41,759 bases of DNA, taken from positions 1-41,759 of the forward strand of contig CAMYKQ010000060.1 of assembly GCA_947259075.1 (NCBI GenBank). Direction: 5' to 3'. This document shows positions 26,854-36,608 of this stretch, in pieces. Under the pieces are notes generated by a model that searched no databases, was not told the DNA's origin, and saw nothing but the letters and a program-made list of their open reading frames with translations. This stretch comes from an uncultured Gammaproteobacteria bacterium. Lineage in GTDB: Bacteria > Pseudomonadota > Gammaproteobacteria > DRLM01. Made by a program: the position numbers and the translations under genes. Positions within the stretch are counted from its first letter, which is position 1, and every line of letters starts with the position of its first letter.

Positions 26854-27840
26854 ATGCGTATTGGTCCCTACAGCTTGGCCAGCAATGTCATCCTCGCCCC
26901 CATGGCGGGCGTCACCGATCGCCCCTTCCGCCAGTTGTGCAAGGAGCTGGGCGCGGGCATGGCGGTCTCGGAAATGGTCTCCGCCAATTCGCTGCTGTGG
27001 GGCAGCCGCAAGACCCAGCGCCGCATCAATCACACCGGTGAAATGGAACCGCGCTCGGTGCAGATCGCCGGCGCCGATCCCCAAATGATGGCCGCGGCCG
27101 CGCGCTTCAACGCCGACAACGGCGCGCAGATCATCGACATCAATATGGGTTGCCCGGCGAAGAAGGTGTGCAACGCCATGGCCGGCTCCGCCTTGCTGCA
27201 AGATGAATCGCTGGTGGCGCGCATCCTCGAGGCGGTAGTGCGGGCGGTGGACCTGCCGGTGACCTTAAAAATCCGCACCGGCTGGGACCCGGATCACCGC
27301 AACGGCCTCGCCATCGCCCGCATCGCCGAACAAAGCGGCATACAAGCCCTCGCGGTGCATGGCCGCACCCGCGCCTGCGCCTACCGCGGCGAGGCGGAAT
27401 ACGACACCATCGCCGCGATCAAGGCCAGTATCAAAATTCCGGTGATCGCCAACGGCGACATCGACTCGCCGCAAAAGGCCAAATACGTACTGCAACACAC
27501 CGGCGCCGACGCGGTAATGATAGGCCGCGCCGCGCAAGGCGCGCCGTGGATCTTCCGTGCCATCACCCACTACCTCACTCACGGCGAGCTGCTGCCCGAA
27601 CCGCCGCTGAGCGAGATCCGCCGCCTGCTCAGCGAACATCTGCATCGCCTCTACGATTTTTACGGCGAACACACCGGCGTGCTGGTGGCGCGTAAACACA
27701 TCGCCTGGTACAGCAAAGGGCAAACGGGGGGCGCCAGTTTTCGCCAAATCATCAACCAGGCCGCCAGCGCCGACGCGCAACTCCAGCACATCGAAGCCTT
27801 CTTCGACGCGCTGGCGCAACGCCCCGCCATCGCCGCTTGA
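26854..27840 (+). CDS. dusB: tRNA-dihydrouridine synthase B
   Basis: A 328-residue TIM-barrel flavoenzyme: MRIGPYSLASNVILAPMAGVTDRPFR, the catalytic-Cys region INMGCPAKKVCNAMAGSALL, VTLKIRTGWD, VHGRTRACAYRGEAEYD, VIANGDIDSP and MIGRAAQGAPWIF. It reduces uridines in the tRNA D-loop with FMN and NADPH. Ten bases upstream of fis in the conserved dusB-fis operon. Confidence 0.97.
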   Translation: MRIGPYSLASNVILAPMAGVTDRPFRQLCKELGAGMAVSEMVSANSLLWGSRKTQRRINHTGEMEPRSVQIAGADPQMMAAAARFNADNGAQIIDINMGCPAKKVCNAMAGSALLQDESLVARILEAVVRAVDLPVTLKIRTGWDPDHRNGLAIARIAEQSGIQALAVHGRTRACAYRGEAEYDTIAAIKASIKIPVIANGDIDSPQKAKYVLQHTGADAVMIGRAAQGAPWIFRAITHYLTHGELLPEPPLSEIRRLLSEHLHRLYDFYGEHTGVLVARKHIAWYSKGQTGGASFRQIINQAASADAQLQHIEAFFDALAQRPAIAA

Positions 27841-27850
27841 AGAAGAAACC

Positions 27851-28144
27851 ATGTCGAGCACCGCCGAACAAAACAAACTCCGCACCCCTGAAAGCCACGC
27901 CATGCAAGAGCGGCGCAAGCAACCCTTGGGCAGCGCGGTGGAAACCGCCTTGCGCCATTATTTTCGCGATATGGACGACCACCCACCGGAAGACGTTTAC
28001 GCGCTGGTCATCAGCGAAGTGGAACGCCCCTTGTTCGAAGCGGTGATGCGGCATACGCGCGGCAATCAAAGCAAGGCCGCCAAGCTGCTCGGCATCAATC
28101 GCAGCACCTTGCGCAAAAAACTCGAACACTACGGCCTGAGCTGA
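27851..28144 (+). CDS. fis: Nucleoid protein and transcription regulator Fis
   Basis: A 97-residue Fis (98 in E. coli): the N-terminal region contains AVETALRHYFRDMDDHPPEDVYALVISEVERPLFEAVM (dimer core), and the C-terminal HTH is NQSKAAKLLGINRSTLRKKLEHYGL. Bends DNA and controls rRNA promoters and recombination in fast growth. The N-terminus is slightly different from enteric Fis. Expression probably follows the dusB promoter. Confidence 0.95.
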   Translation: MSSTAEQNKLRTPESHAMQERRKQPLGSAVETALRHYFRDMDDHPPEDVYALVISEVERPLFEAVMRHTRGNQSKAAKLLGINRSTLRKKLEHYGLS

Positions 28145-28167
28145 CACGCGCACGCCCCCCATTCCGC

Positions 28168-28190
28168 CCCGCCGGGCAGCACCGGCGGCG
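28168..28190 (+). other. GC-rich hairpin between fis and purH
   Basis: CCGCCGG and CCGGCGG can pair around a 6-base loop (GCAGCA) in the fis-purH gap. No T-tract follows, so terminator strength is doubtful; it may stabilise the fis transcript end. Confidence 0.35.
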
Positions 28191-28225
28191 CCCTGTATTA
28201 TTAATAGAAGTGGAGAACACAGCGC

Positions 28226-29794
<1,569 letters not shown>

Positions 29795-29812
29795 GAAAAA
29801 AGAAGAGCGGAT

Positions 29813-29928
29813 AAACCGCGGAGGGCACGGAGATTTAATTTATGCGCGGGGGCGGCGGCGCGGTGCGCGAATATCATCGCCGCGCATCACCGACTCTTCC
29901 TCCGTGTTCTCCGTGCCCTCCGTGGTTT
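29813..29928. repeat. Inverted repeat with 20-bp arms downstream of purH
   Basis: The left arm 29813-29832 (contains CGGAGGGCACGGAG) and right arm 29909-29928 (contains CTCCGTGCCCTCCG) pair over 19 of 20 positions; the only mismatch can be G·T in RNA. The inner ~76 bases contain two GC-rich palindromic patches. Similar CACGGAG-type repeats are widespread in proteobacterial intergenic DNA. It lies at the junction of the housekeeping and accessory regions. Confidence 0.7.
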
Positions 29929-29942
29929 TTAATCCAACGCCA

Positions 29943-29974
29943 AAAAAACCGGGGGTGCAGCACTGCACCCCCGG
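29943..29974 (-). terminator. Terminator of the large lipoprotein gene
   Basis: Perfect 11-bp stem CCGGGGGTGCA / TGCACCCCCGG with a 4-base loop (29949-29974); on the minus strand it is followed by TTTTTTT. Confidence 0.9.
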
Positions 29975-29981
29975 CGGCTGG

Positions 29982-30007
29982 GAGCGGCCTATGCAGGCCG
30001 CTCTTTT
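29982..30007 (+). terminator. Terminator of the purH transcript
   Basis: Stem GAGCGGCC / GGCCGCTC with loop TATGCA (29982-30003) followed by TTTT on the plus strand. Confidence 0.75.
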
Positions 30008-30020
30008 CACTTAGCGGCGC

Positions 30021-32804
30021 TTATTCCACCGCTTTACCTTCCGAGTACTTCACCTCCGTGTTTGCGGGAAGCGCGCCCATATTGTGCTCCACGAAGACCG
30101 GCATGCCCGTGCTCAAATCCACCGAGTCCGCCTGTGAAATATCGGGAACGCTGCCGCTGGCATTAGTGATATCCGTCGGCGTCACCACGTTGAGGAACAC
30201 GCTGACCTCCAGCGGCTTCACGTAGTAGTGAACACCGTTGCCATCCGTCACATCGGCGCCCTCGGGGATGTTAATCACCTTGCTGGCGATATCAGGCGTC
30301 ATCTCCCAGTTGTTCTTCGACATCTCTTGATAGAGATCCGGCAGACCGTGCATCCAGCCGTCGAACTGCAACGACAGCACTTTGTTAACCGCCGTTCCGC
30401 TGGCATTCACGGCGCTGCCCGAGGGCACGGTGATCTGCAAGGGATCAGACAAGATCACATAGTTGCTGCTGGCATCCACCAAGAACTGCTGCGTGCCCCA
30501 GCCGCCGTCAGCCGAGTATTCCCAGTTGAATTCCACCGGGCGTTGATCGGCCGGCAGCGTGAAGGGATCCGCCGTCACCTGCACCCCGTCCGCCCGCAGG
30601 GGATAATCATCCGAAAAATCACTCGGCGTGCCATTGTCGCTATAGGCGCGCAGACCCCACTCGCCGCTGGTCACCGCATCCCCCGCGCTAAACATCGGCG
30701 GTGTTTGCACATCGGTATTGGCATACACCAGCTTGAGGAAATTGGCATTGCCTACGGTGGTGTTCAAGGTGTAACGCGCCTCCGGCCGCCACGGCGTACG
30801 TAAATAATTCGTGCCCGCGGGAAGGATGGAGGCATGATTGACCGGGTTGGCCGCGCTCTGCAGTTCGATCCACACCTCGTAGTCGCTGGTGTCGGTGCCG
30901 GTGCTCGCCACTTTTCTCACCACGAAATTAGCGCCATTACTGTTGATGTAATAATCACGGCCTAATTCCGGCATAAAGGTGGTGTCGGCGCCATTGACGA
31001 ATTTCGGTGTCCACGTTTGCTGGTCGAAGCTCTCCAGCTTTTTCTGCACCCAACCCGCATTGGTGTATTGAATGTAAATGGAACCGCCGATATCGACGAA
31101 GATGCTATCGCCAGTCGTGGGTGTAAAAGCGACGGCGGGGGTATTAGGCGTCAAACGGCCCATATTATCCCGCATTGCCTCATAGAAACCGGCGCCCGTG
31201 AAACTAAAGCCGTTTATGCCCGGGTCCGACTCCAAGCGCACATACTCTTTCTGCGCGCCAGCGCCGCTGTTGGCCGTGGGATCCCAACGGCCGATGTTGA
31301 CATGCTTGCGATCATTTTCGCTGGTCACCAAACTGCCGAAATCAGTGAACGGGGTGAAGGCGCCGGTGCTGCCATCGACATTACGGCACACCGGACTGGA
31401 CGGTCCGCCGCTCCAATCGACGAAGCCGTTGCACGACTGCCATTGGCTACCGTCATACACCAGGTCGAAATGTTTATTAACGAAGGTCTCTACCGCGATA
31501 TTAAGCACATCGCTTAAATCACCCGCCACCAGGGTACGCTTGGTGAGCGTGCCGGCGAAGGGCGCGGAAACCGTGTAGGTCTCGGCGGTTTGACCCGGGC
31601 CGCGATCTTCGCGCGTCAACACGGCGTCCGCTGGCACGCCGCCACCACCAGGGCCGCCGCCCCATAGTTGATGACGGCCTTGCCACGCGCCGTAATAAGC
31701 ATGACGGCTCACGCCGTTGCTATCGGTGTAACGCAAGGGGAAACCGAAACCTTTGTGTTTCTGCAAATTGTCGCCCGCGGCGATGGCCTTACCATTACCG
31801 TCGGTGCCCGCGGCCGCATAGAACAAACCGTAACGGTGAGTGAAGTCGGTCTTGCCATTGCGGTCTTTATAAATCGCCGGATCCGCGCCTTCCTGCAAAC
31901 CGAGATACGCGGCGTTATAGGCGTACTTCGCGCCTTTCGTCACTTGGGCGCAGCCATTCATATCGCAATTCATGTCGTTGTATTCGACCTTGCCGTACCC
32001 TTCGGTGCCGGAGCGGTACATCACCGCCTTGGTGGCCCAGGTCATGGGCTGGCCTTGTTCCTCGCGCTGCTGACTCTCGTTGATCTTCAACACGGTCTGA
32101 CCATTGACGATGCGCGCGTTGGCGGCGAAGAAATCACTGCCGGCATCATTGAATTTGACGTTGAGATCCCATTCACCGTAATCGGCGTAGGAACCATCGG
32201 GATTCTGCGTGGCGGTTTTCAAGATCTTGAATTCCGCCTTAATCAACTTGCTCTGACCGGGGTTATCTTCGTCAGGCTCTTCAATCCAAGCCAGCAGACG
32301 ATTCACGTCTTGACCGTCAACCACGATCATGCGCGATTCCACCACCCAAGGCTGCAGCTGTTTGATGGAGACGCCATTTTGCTCTTCATCCCACGCGATC
32401 ATCGCCTTGTACGGGCCAGCGTTAATATTTTCCTGATCGGCGTAATTGGTTTGCGCGAGCGCGCTCATCACCTGCTCGATGATGTCGAATTGTTCCAGCG
32501 CGCGCTCTTCAATGTACTTGCGCGTAGCGGCTTTATTGTAGTCCGAGGTGGCGGGTAAATCGGTCGTGGCGCGGGCCAGCGCGTGCAGCCGCGAACTCAA
32601 CCCGCGCGCGAGATAGGCCGCGCCATTGGTGTTGTCCGCGGGCACGGCGGAAATTTCCGTGGGCAGACTATAACCCGTGGTCAACGCCGACAACACTTCA
32701 CCGTCCGTGTTGGTATTGGTGCCGGTGCTCACCGAGCCGCCGCCCCCGCCACACGCCGTTAAACCCATTGCCGCGGCAATCAAGACTACAAGTTCACGTT
32801 TCAT
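30021..32804 (-). CDS. 927-residue secreted lipoprotein of unknown function
   Basis: Begins MKRELVVLIAAAMGLTACGGGGG: a lipoprotein signal with lipobox LTAC (lipidated Cys18) and a Gly-rich linker, so the mature protein sits in the outer membrane or on the surface. The rest is rich in Tyr, Trp, Asn, Asp and Gly, with beta-like segments and no heme (CxxCH) motif; four Cys occur in the middle (two near NCDMNGC, two around CNGFVDWSGGPSSPVC). I recognise no domain. Repeated themes are not obvious. It has a good ribosome-binding site (GAGGAG), its own strong terminator, and faces away from the nitrite-reductase operon across a 644-base gap. Coupling to that operon is inference from position. Confidence 0.85.
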   Translation of the reverse strand: MKRELVVLIAAAMGLTACGGGGGSVSTGTNTNTDGEVLSALTTGYSLPTEISAVPADNTNGAAYLARGLSSRLHALARATTDLPATSDYNKAATRKYIEERALEQFDIIEQVMSALAQTNYADQENINAGPYKAMIAWDEEQNGVSIKQLQPWVVESRMIVVDGQDVNRLLAWIEEPDEDNPGQSKLIKAEFKILKTATQNPDGSYADYGEWDLNVKFNDAGSDFFAANARIVNGQTVLKINESQQREEQGQPMTWATKAVMYRSGTEGYGKVEYNDMNCDMNGCAQVTKGAKYAYNAAYLGLQEGADPAIYKDRNGKTDFTHRYGLFYAAAGTDGNGKAIAAGDNLQKHKGFGFPLRYTDSNGVSRHAYYGAWQGRHQLWGGGPGGGGVPADAVLTREDRGPGQTAETYTVSAPFAGTLTKRTLVAGDLSDVLNIAVETFVNKHFDLVYDGSQWQSCNGFVDWSGGPSSPVCRNVDGSTGAFTPFTDFGSLVTSENDRKHVNIGRWDPTANSGAGAQKEYVRLESDPGINGFSFTGAGFYEAMRDNMGRLTPNTPAVAFTPTTGDSIFVDIGGSIYIQYTNAGWVQKKLESFDQQTWTPKFVNGADTTFMPELGRDYYINSNGANFVVRKVASTGTDTSDYEVWIELQSAANPVNHASILPAGTNYLRTPWRPEARYTLNTTVGNANFLKLVYANTDVQTPPMFSAGDAVTSGEWGLRAYSDNGTPSDFSDDYPLRADGVQVTADPFTLPADQRPVEFNWEYSADGGWGTQQFLVDASSNYVILSDPLQITVPSGSAVNASGTAVNKVLSLQFDGWMHGLPDLYQEMSKNNWEMTPDIASKVINIPEGADVTDGNGVHYYVKPLEVSVFLNVVTPTDITNASGSVPDISQADSVDLSTGMPVFVEHNMGALPANTEVKYSEGKAVE

Positions 32805-33007
32805 AGATTTCTGTTCTCCTCAAGTTAATCACGACACCGGATCAGTAGCGCGCTGGGGCTCACGTGATCCGACAATTCTTGTTTGGTGGCCAGCCGGTGA
32901 CATTGTGAAGACGTCTGGCAAACTAGGAGGGCTATCGGCTAGCGCTAGAATTATTTAATGGGGGATTATTCCAGTGAATGAACGCGAGACTGGGTTAATG
33001 ATGACTC

Positions 33008-33023
33008 TGTGACCGCCATCACA
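33008..33023. promoter_or_regulatory. CRP/Vfr-type binding site
   Basis: TGTGA-CCGCCA-TCACA matches the CRP core TGTGA-N6-TCACA exactly. It lies about 200 bases before the lipoprotein start and about 280 bases upstream of the operon -35; activation at such distances would be atypical, so the target is unclear. Confidence 0.5.
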
Positions 33024-33305
33024 TATTAGTAACGGCACGCAGCAAACGGCGAAAGGGCGGGGGCGGGGCCGCGGCTATCGGCGTCTTGACTAGCGGGCGC
33101 CGCCGCCAAAACCATCCGTGCCGCCACACCTCAGTGATGCCTTGGCATGAAACCACACCCTACTTAAGCCCCTGCCGTCACGAGCATTTACATCTTTACG
33201 TCCGGCTGACACGCCATTCATTATCGAACATCACCATCCGCGGCACGGTGGCAGTCAGGGCGAGACGGCGAGCTCCTTCGCGAAGACACAGCGCCCGCAT
33301 CGCAC

Positions 33306-33334
33306 TTGACAGCCCGCATTAGCTCAACTATCTA
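33306..33334 (+). promoter_or_regulatory. Sigma-70 promoter of the multicopper oxidase-nirK operon
   Basis: TTGACA (33306-33311), 17 bp, TATCTA (33329-33334). The predicted start near 33341 coincides with the left end of the NsrR-like palindrome, giving an untranslated leader of about 108 bases. Confidence 0.6.
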
Positions 33335-33340
33335 TTTAAA

Positions 33341-33373
33341 CCATTAAGATGTATTTAATATGAACCTTAATGG
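33341..33373. promoter_or_regulatory. NsrR-like operator (NO-responsive) overlapping the transcription start
   Basis: The 23-base core at 33346-33368 starts AAGATGTATTT and ends CCTT; by eye it agrees with the NsrR consensus AAGATGYATTT-N-AAATRCATCTT at 20 of 23 positions, with the left half perfect. The symmetry extends outward: CCATTAAG (33341-33348) and CTTAATGG (33366-33373) are exact complements. Location at the predicted +1 suits repression relieved by nitric oxide, as known for nirK clusters in Nitrosomonas and aniA in Neisseria. Confidence 0.7.
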
Positions 33374-33448
33374 TTGATTCAAAGCGTAGGCTATTAGCGC
33401 GTGCGATTCGGGCCTATCACTTTTTCCACTGAGTTTAAGGAGCAGCCT

Positions 33449-34525
33449 ATGTGGCAAGCGGATGGCAGATGCTTGATCTTGATAATGGCGCTGGCGGTGG
33501 CGCTGCCGGCGTGGGCCGAGCAGCGCGAGCTTGATATCTCCATCGATGAGATGACCATTCAGGTGGCGCCGGACCTCAAATACCAGGTCTTCGCCTTCAA
33601 CGGCCAGGTGCCCGGCCCCTTGATCCATGTCAAGCAAGGCGATGACATCATCGCCCATGTCACCAATAACACCACGCTGCCCCACACCATCCACTGGCAC
33701 GGACAATACCAAAGCAATAACTGGCAAATGGACGGCGTGCCCGGCGTGACGCAAAAGGCCATCGAACCCGGTGACACCTTCACCTATAAATTCAAGGCCG
33801 AGAAGACCGGCAGCACCTGGTATCACTGCCATGTCAATGTAAGCGAACACGTCGGCATACGCGGCATGTGGGGGGCGTTGATCGTCGATCCGCTCAAGCC
33901 GTCGCTGCTCGAACAGCGCGTGACCAAGGATGTGGTGATGATGCTGAGTTCATGGGACTCGCAATACGCCGAAAAACTCGGCTCCGGCGGCGGCCCGCTC
34001 GACCGCCCCAATTATTTTTCCATCAATGCGCGTTCTTTTCCCTTGACCCAGCCCATCAATGTAAAGAAGGGTGACGTGGTGCGTCTGCGTCTCTTCGATG
34101 CGGGCGCGGACATACACGCGATCCACACCCACGGCCATGACATGCTGATTACGCACAAGGATGGCCTGCCCTTACCCGCGCCTTATTATGCCGACACCGT
34201 CTTGATCGGCCCGGGCGAACGTTACGACGCCATCATTGAAATGAATAATCCAGGCCTGTGGATGGTGCATGATCATATCGATCCGCATGTGACCAATAAT
34301 GGCCTGCACGGCGGCGGCGCCATGACCCTCATCGCCTACGAAGGCATCAAGTCACCCGTCCCCGACGACGCCCACAACGCGCTACCCAACGACGATCCCG
34401 ATTTCTATTTCAGCGCATCGATGAAGAAGCCTTATGGCTTGCACGACAACGCGCGCTTCAAGGGCACGCCCATCCAATCAGAGGGCCGCCGCGAGCGCAG
34501 GGGCGGAAGCCATGATACGCATTAA
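33449..34525 (+). CDS. ncgA: Two-domain multicopper oxidase, NcgA-like
   Basis: A 358-residue protein with a signal peptide (cleavage near PAWAEQ) and two cupredoxin domains. Domain 1 has HTIHWHG (79-85), WYHCH (124-128), H134 and M140, so it has a type 1 copper site (Cys127). Domain 2 has HAIHTHGHD (223-231) and HDH (274-276), where the Cys position is Asp275, so it has no type 1 copper. This is the pattern of type C two-domain laccase-like oxidases. In Nitrosomonas, the equivalent NcgA precedes two cytochromes and nirK; roles in nitrite/NO tolerance are reported, the substrate is not settled. The ATG at 33449 follows TAAGGAG; the stop overlaps the next start by 14 bases. The C-terminus is a basic, low-complexity tail. 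Confidence 0.85.
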   Translation: MWQADGRCLILIMALAVALPAWAEQRELDISIDEMTIQVAPDLKYQVFAFNGQVPGPLIHVKQGDDIIAHVTNNTTLPHTIHWHGQYQSNNWQMDGVPGVTQKAIEPGDTFTYKFKAEKTGSTWYHCHVNVSEHVGIRGMWGALIVDPLKPSLLEQRVTKDVVMMLSSWDSQYAEKLGSGGGPLDRPNYFSINARSFPLTQPINVKKGDVVRLRLFDAGADIHAIHTHGHDMLITHKDGLPLPAPYYADTVLIGPGERYDAIIEMNNPGLWMVHDHIDPHVTNNGLHGGGAMTLIAYEGIKSPVPDDAHNALPNDDPDFYFSASMKKPYGLHDNARFKGTPIQSEGRRERRGGSHDTH

Positions 34526-35204
34526 GAGAGCATTCGCGATTGCGCTGCTGAGCCTCAGCGCGAGCGCAAGCTGGGCGGCCGATGGCGAGGCCATGCTCAG
34601 TTCGCAATGCGCGAGTTGCCACAATCTCACCGGTCCCGCACCCGCAACCTTGCAGGCCCTGCGGGAACGCAAGGGACCGGACCTCTTTTACGCCGGCAAC
34701 AAATACAAGGCGCAATGGATGGTGCAGTGGCTGCAAAAACCCCAGCGCATCCGGCCGGCCGGGATGTTTTATGTCAACCACGTCAAGGACGGCGCAGAGG
34801 GTGACGCGATCGATGACGGCGGTCTCACGGCCCATCCCGCGCTAGCGGCCGCCGCTGCCCAGGCCGTCACCGACGCGCTGATGCAGCGCAAGGCGCGCGA
34901 TGATTTGATCCGCGCCGGCGCATACACCCCCGGCACGCTCTCGAAGAGCATGGGCGAAATGCTGTTCGATAAATTCCGTGGCTGCCTCGCCTGTCATGAG
35001 ATCGAACCCGGCTACGGCGGCCTATCCGGACCCGAAGTCTACACCGCCGCCGCGCGTTTGCAGGAAGACTACATCGTGAGTTACCTGCGCGATCCGCAGG
35101 CCTGGGACCCAAAGATCTTCATGCCCAACCGCCACCTCAGCGACAGCGACTTGCAAAAGTTCGTGCATTACTTTCGCGCGCTGGGCCAAGAGGTGAAGCC
35201 ATGA
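34512..35204 (+). CDS. ncgB: Diheme cytochrome c, NcgB-like
   Basis: A 230-residue periplasmic protein from the ATG at 34512, with signal peptide (RIKRAFAIALLSLSASASWAA) and two heme c sites: CASCH (33-37) and CLACH (158-162). Candidate axial Met residues follow in each half (RPAGMFYVNH and KIFMPNRHL). Likely carries electrons between the multicopper oxidase, a respiratory donor and NirK. The upstream in-frame ATG (34434) lies inside ncgA and was rejected in favour of the signal-peptide start. Its stop overlaps the next ATG (ATGA). Confidence 0.88.
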   Translation: MIRIKRAFAIALLSLSASASWAADGEAMLSSQCASCHNLTGPAPATLQALRERKGPDLFYAGNKYKAQWMVQWLQKPQRIRPAGMFYVNHVKDGAEGDAIDDGGLTAHPALAAAAAQAVTDALMQRKARDDLIRAGAYTPGTLSKSMGEMLFDKFRGCLACHEIEPGYGGLSGPEVYTAAARLQEDYIVSYLRDPQAWDPKIFMPNRHLSDSDLQKFVHYFRALGQEVKP

Positions 35205-35560
35205 ATCACGAAATCATCATCGCGTTATTGGCGGCGGCGGCCATCCTCGCGGCGCCGGCCTCCGGCAAAGAGAGCGCCGAGGACAATTACACGGCCTATT
35301 GCACTCAGTGTCATGGCATCCATGGCGATGGCAAGGGCATTAACGCCCGCGACATGTCGGTGCAACCGCGCGACCACACCGACGCCACGGCCATGTCGGC
35401 GCGGTCGGACGCGGATATTTTCAAGGCGATCAAGGAAGGGGGCGTCCCCATCAATAAATCCGTGTTAATGCCCCCCTGGGGCGATGTGCTCACTGATGAG
35501 GAGATTCATGATCTCGTGCGCTATCTACGCAAGTTGTGCCAATGCGATCACGGCAATTGA
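35201..35560 (+). CDS. ncgC: Monoheme cytochrome c, NcgC-like
   Basis: A 119-residue cytochrome c with a signal peptide (about 1-22) and one heme site CTQCHGIHGDGKG (Cys34, Cys37, His38), with axial Met in VLMPPWG (about 89). This is the class I layout; the C-terminus is short and unusual (LRKLCQCDHGN), with two extra Cys. It is the third gene of the operon and a likely electron donor to NirK. Translation is coupled to ncgB through ATGA. Confidence 0.88.
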   Translation: MNHEIIIALLAAAAILAAPASGKESAEDNYTAYCTQCHGIHGDGKGINARDMSVQPRDHTDATAMSARSDADIFKAIKEGGVPINKSVLMPPWGDVLTDEEIHDLVRYLRKLCQCDHGN

Positions 35561-35578
35561 TTTCGCAATCGTGATCGC
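35544..35578 (+). other. Intercistronic hairpin between ncgC and nirK
   Basis: GCGATCACG (35544-35552) pairs with CGTGATCGC (35570-35578), and inner ATTG/CAAT adds to the stem. It covers the ncgC stop codon. No T-tract follows, so it may be a processing or stability element that gives nirK a different level from ncgABC. Confidence 0.5.
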
Positions 35579-35641
35579 TGCTACCGCTGAAATAAGTACC
35601 CGCGTTTTTTGTTCAATGTGAGAAACAGAGGAGAGACTTAT

Positions 35642-36586
35642 ATGCGCATTAAAAATCTCGCCGCCGTCGTGGCGGCTGCCGCAATGATGTGTGCCGCGGG
35701 CGCGGCCTGGGCCAAGACCGTCAAGGTCACCATGCACGCCCACGAGGGGCCGGTGGAGATTGACAATAAAGGCACGCAATACGCGGCGTGGACCTTCGAC
35801 GGCACCATCCCGGGACCAGTGGTGCGGGTGACCGAAGGTGACACCGTGGAATTCACCTTAATCAACGACAAGGAAAATAAAAATTCCCATGCCATGGATT
35901 TTCACGCCGCCATAGTGGATGTGCTCGACGAGTTCGCCCCGGTGAAACCGGGCGAGACCAAGAAATTTAATTTCGTCGCGAAGTATCCCGGCGTCTTCAT
36001 GTACCACTGCGGCGCCATGCCGATGCAGCAACATATTGCCCGCGGCATGTTCGGCGTCATCATCGTCGACCCCAAGGAAGGCTACAGCAAGGACTATCCG
36101 CAGCCGGATCGCGAATACGTGCTGGTGCAGAGCCAATTCTTCCCCGATGCTGACAACGACAAGGCGATGCTAGTCAACGAGGGCTGGAGCAATTCGCTCA
36201 TCAACGGCAAGATCTTCCACTATGATCCGGTCCACGATCCCAACGCCAGCCTGGCGCTGGTGGCCAAGCCCGGCGAGCGCGTGCGCATCTTCTTCGTCAA
36301 CGCCAATATCAATATGCCGGTGGCGCTGCACCCCATCGCCGGCATCTGGGATCGCGTCTATCTCAATGGCAACCCGAAGAACGTGATTTACGGCATGCAG
36401 ACCTACAACGTGGCGGTGGCGGAGGCCACGACCTTTGACATCGTTTCACCGTCAGACCGCGCCACCAACAACGCCATCGTCGATCACACCATGAGCGCGG
36501 CCTTGCGTGGTGCCATCACGGTGCTGATGAACAGCCCGGATGCCGACCCCGCACTGGGCAAGGGAGACAAGATCATCCTGCGCTAA
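35642..36586 (+). CDS. nirK: Copper-containing nitrite reductase, Nitrosomonas-type short form
   Basis: A 314-residue periplasmic enzyme with signal peptide (cleavage near AAWAK) and two cupredoxin domains. Copper ligands are all visible: type 1 H83, C123, H131, M136; type 2 H88, H122, H282; catalytic Asp86 and His230. The motifs are HAMDFHAA (83-90), YHCGAMPMQQH (121-131) and ALHPIAG. The Cys-to-His loop is one residue shorter than in Alcaligenes-type NirK. The protein is short, like the Nitrosomonas enzyme. It reduces nitrite to NO. GGAGAG precedes the ATG at 35642; an upstream ATG at 35609 lacks a signal-peptide fit. Last gene of the operon with the NsrR-like operator. Confidence 0.9.
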   Translation: MRIKNLAAVVAAAAMMCAAGAAWAKTVKVTMHAHEGPVEIDNKGTQYAAWTFDGTIPGPVVRVTEGDTVEFTLINDKENKNSHAMDFHAAIVDVLDEFAPVKPGETKKFNFVAKYPGVFMYHCGAMPMQQHIARGMFGVIIVDPKEGYSKDYPQPDREYVLVQSQFFPDADNDKAMLVNEGWSNSLINGKIFHYDPVHDPNASLALVAKPGERVRIFFVNANINMPVALHPIAGIWDRVYLNGNPKNVIYGMQTYNVAVAEATTFDIVSPSDRATNNAIVDHTMSAALRGAITVLMNSPDADPALGKGDKIILR

Positions 36587-36608
36587 AGGGATTCAGCGCG
36601 GCGATATC

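Larger units (their letters stand above)
32805..33448. other. Long divergent regulatory region between the lipoprotein gene and the ncgABC-nirK-like operon
   Basis: 644 bases without a convincing gene. A 78-codon open frame at 33086-33322 has no ribosome-binding site and odd composition. The region holds the CRP-type site, the sigma-70 promoter and the NsrR-like palindrome listed separately, and is more AT-rich near the operon (33320-33400) than the flanks. Confidence 0.6.

Noticed and set aside
31668-32558. 296-codon plus-strand open frame opposite the lipoprotein gene
   Set aside because: The opposite strand has a lipoprotein signal, ribosome-binding site and terminator. This frame has none of these.
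33086-33322. Possible 78-residue gene in the regulatory gap
   Set aside because: No ribosome-binding site, Arg/His-rich random-looking residues, and it runs into the operon promoter.
33372-33382. TTGATTCAA as a possible FNR/DNR box
   Set aside because: The spacing is wrong: the FNR consensus TTGAT-N4-ATCAA is not met.
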